From NCBI GenBank assembly GCA_030424825.1, contig JAUHWE010000168.1, forward strand, positions 1-8,233: 8,233 nt of DNA. The letters are read 5' to 3'. The translations under genes were made by a program, and so were the position numbers. The notes under the pieces were generated by a model that did not search any database, was not told the origin of the DNA, and worked only from the letters and a program-made list of their open reading frames with translations. Source of the DNA: Verrucomicrobiia bacterium (GTDB lineage: Bacteria > Verrucomicrobiota > Verrucomicrobiia > Opitutales > Opitutaceae). Shown here one piece after another: positions 6,901 through 8,233 of this stretch; position 1 is the first letter of the stretch; each line of letters starts with the position of its first letter.

Positions 6901-7336
6901 TGAGGTGCCTAAGGCGGTGGCGCTCAATTTCTGGCCGTTCTTCGACATCTGTGTCATTGGTCTTTTCGCGACGTTGTATGGTTCGAACTTTGTGATTGCT
7001 CCGGGTATTAGCATCGATTTGCCGCGGGCGAATCACATGCAGTCTGCGGTGGCTCAACGGCTCGAAGTGATGTCTGTGGATGAAATCAGCGGAGAGGAGC
7101 AGATCTATTTTGAAGATCGTCTGCTGAAGCTGGAGACTTTGGAGAAAATGCTTCGTATTCGAGGGGAGATTCCGGAAAACGTGGCTTTGCTGATTCGAAT
7201 TGATGCCTCCGTTTCCGCCCAGACGATCACTTCGATTTTCGAGATCGCAGAGTCGGCAGGGTATCAAAACATTCAATGGGCTACCGAGAACCGGGAATTG
7301 CAGACGGATGAGCTCGGGGCCAGCCAGAATCCATGA
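6872..7336 (+). CDS. exbD: ExbD/TolR-family biopolymer transport subunit
   Basis: A 154-residue protein with ExbD/TolR layout: a short cytoplasmic N-terminus, one membrane helix (about 20-42) and a periplasmic domain. The helix carries the key acidic residue, Asp25 in WPFFDICV, matching the proton-carrying Asp of ExbD (Asp25 in E. coli), three residues after a conserved Pro22. After the helix comes GISIDLPRA (45-53), the typical exit sequence. The end, LIRIDASVSAQTITSIFEIA followed by AGYQNIQWATE, fits the folded ExbD periplasmic domain. With the ExbB-like subunit it would form the motor stator that powers an envelope transducer. It overlaps exbB by 29 bp with a good ribosome binding site and overlaps the next gene by 4 bp (ATGA), so translation of the three is probably coupled. 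The helix start (ALNFWPFFD) is more aromatic than the usual NVTPLVD. Confidence 0.92.
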   Translation: MRLLTLKLDNEVPKAVALNFWPFFDICVIGLFATLYGSNFVIAPGISIDLPRANHMQSAVAQRLEVMSVDEISGEEQIYFEDRLLKLETLEKMLRIRGEIPENVALLIRIDASVSAQTITSIFEIAESAGYQNIQWATENRELQTDELGASQNP

Positions 7337-8076
7337 GGCGTTCGACGTCCAGGTGGATTGTAGGAATCGCGGTCGGCGGGATCGTGCACATTGGCATCTT
7401 TTGGGGGTTGCCCTTTCTGGTGCCTACGAAAGACGAAAGCCGTCCTAAAAATCACAAAGACGGGGCCAAAGTAGCTTATATTGGATCCGATACAGGAGAC
7501 CTTTCACTGGTAATGAAACAGCAAATCGAACTGTTTGACCCCAAGCCCTTGATGCAGCCAACGATTTGGAATACGGCGAACTTTGATCGTGTAGAGGCCT
7601 ACGTGGAGGCGGATTTAGAGATTTTCGTGGATTACCAGCCGATTTATGGTTCCGAGGATGGCGCATTCGTATCGGCTTTCGGAAACACCTGGAGCCCGGC
7701 TGGTTCAGCGAAAAGCGAGTTGCTTGACTTCCCTTTTCAGGTGACGCGGCAATTTGGCAGAGAAGCGGTTGAAACCCCGAGGCTTGACCGCGAGGGGGTT
7801 GAGTTGGAGATCGTGAGGATGCGGGATGGGGAAGTCGTTTTTGAAGAGGCGTATAATAATAGTGTAGCAAAGGAAATTCTAGGGATGCCGGGAAACTGGG
7901 GGATTGCGTCTTTCATTGTGCAAGTGGTGGATTCCTTCCTTGTTGGCCGTCCCTCGGTAGATCAATCCGCGGGAAATTCAGAGGCGGATAGCAAATTGAG
8001 CGATCTGGCTGTTCGGGAATTAATGCCTAAAGGCTTGCTAACCAACGGTTCATTTCATGTTAGAATCGCTCGCTAG
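7333..8076 (+). CDS. Single-pass membrane protein, candidate divergent TonB/TolA-like transducer
   Basis: No family is recognised outright. The 247-residue product has a basic N-terminus (MRRSTSRW), one membrane helix at about 9-30, and a periplasmic remainder, the topology of TonB and TolA. The helix contains GGIVHIGIFW with His19, nearly the position of the essential His20 of TonB (SxxxH motif; here the Ser position is Gly15). Beyond the helix lies KVAYIG (46-51), ELFDPKPLMQPTIWN (66-80), an acidic stretch (87-110) and a part rich in beta-like segments (156-172, 190-205). A proline-rich spacer and a recognisable TonB C-terminal domain are missing. It is last in the operon and overlaps the exbD-like gene by an ATGA, the usual place for the energy transducer. 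I infer that role; an unrelated accessory protein is possible. There is no Shine-Dalgarno sequence, so coupling to exbD is likely. Confidence 0.72.
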   Translation: MRRSTSRWIVGIAVGGIVHIGIFWGLPFLVPTKDESRPKNHKDGAKVAYIGSDTGDLSLVMKQQIELFDPKPLMQPTIWNTANFDRVEAYVEADLEIFVDYQPIYGSEDGAFVSAFGNTWSPAGSAKSELLDFPFQVTRQFGREAVETPRLDREGVELEIVRMRDGEVVFEEAYNNSVAKEILGMPGNWGIASFIVQVVDSFLVGRPSVDQSAGNSEADSKLSDLAVRELMPKGLLTNGSFHVRIAR

Positions 8077-8095
8077 AGAAGGGTGAATATTTATT

Positions 8096-8120
8096 AAAAT
8101 TTCAGTTGACGGGAAATTTT
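8096..8120 (+). repeat. AT-rich inverted repeat between the Exb operon and tRNA-Thr
   Basis: AAAATTTC (8096-8103) and GAAATTTT (8113-8120) form a perfect 8-bp inverted repeat with a 9-nt loop, 20 bases after the last operon stop. The stem is AT-rich and lacks a following T-run, so it is a poor terminator. The loop holds most of the TTGACG that I take as the tRNA -35. Confidence 0.5.
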
Positions 8121-8134
8121 CGGTTAGACATCTT
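8106..8134 (+). promoter_or_regulatory. Candidate sigma70 promoter for tRNA-Thr
   Basis: TTGACG (8106-8111) matches five of six -35 consensus bases. With a 17-bp spacer the -10 position reads CATCTT (8129-8134), a weak match. Transcription would begin about 30 nt before the tRNA, a sensible leader. The weak -10 keeps confidence moderate. Confidence 0.38.
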
Positions 8135-8169
8135 CTTGCTTCTTTTTTCGACACACACCACTTGGAAAG

Positions 8170-8233
<64 letters not shown>

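Overview
The window reads as chromosomal DNA of a Gram-negative-type bacterium. The best guess is the Opitutales/Puniceicoccales side of Verrucomicrobiota. This rests on an RRM-plus-glycine-tail RNA-binding protein, an all-alpha (MazG-like) dimeric dUTPase, an ExbB/ExbD motor with a long periplasmic TPR protein, and weak use of Shine-Dalgarno sequences. The placement is an inference; no rRNA or full marker set is present. I see no mobile element, CRISPR array or prophage gene.

Left half, minus strand (about 48-2844): three genes read leftward. Nearest the middle is an arginine-rich, apparently disordered 305-residue protein of unknown function, closed by a good intrinsic terminator (1843-1877). 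Next is ruvB (723-1766), the Holliday-junction branch-migration ATPase. Last is a single-RRM RNA-binding protein with an RGG/GYGG tail (108-566), closed by a second strong terminator (48-79). The two terminators suggest at least partly separate transcription units. A spacer of about 280 bp separates this block from the right half and holds a paired 10-bp direct repeat around a -10-like hexamer.

Right half, plus strand (3082-8076): a dUTP diphosphatase gene stands first. After 75 bp comes a tight four-gene unit: an 885-residue exported TPR protein, an ExbB/TolQ-type channel subunit (9-bp gap), an ExbD/TolR-type subunit (29-bp overlap with its own strong ribosome binding site), and a 247-residue single-pass membrane protein (4-bp ATGA overlap). 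The last gene occupies the place of TonB/TolA. Its only membrane helix carries a histidine at nearly the same position as the essential TonB His20, but it has no proline-rich spacer and no TonB C-terminal domain that I can recognise. I read the unit as a proton-motive-force-driven envelope machine with a divergent energy transducer and a dedicated periplasmic TPR partner.

The window ends inside a tRNA-Thr(GGT) gene (8170 onward), preceded by a plausible sigma70-type -35 element that lies in the loop of an AT-rich inverted repeat.
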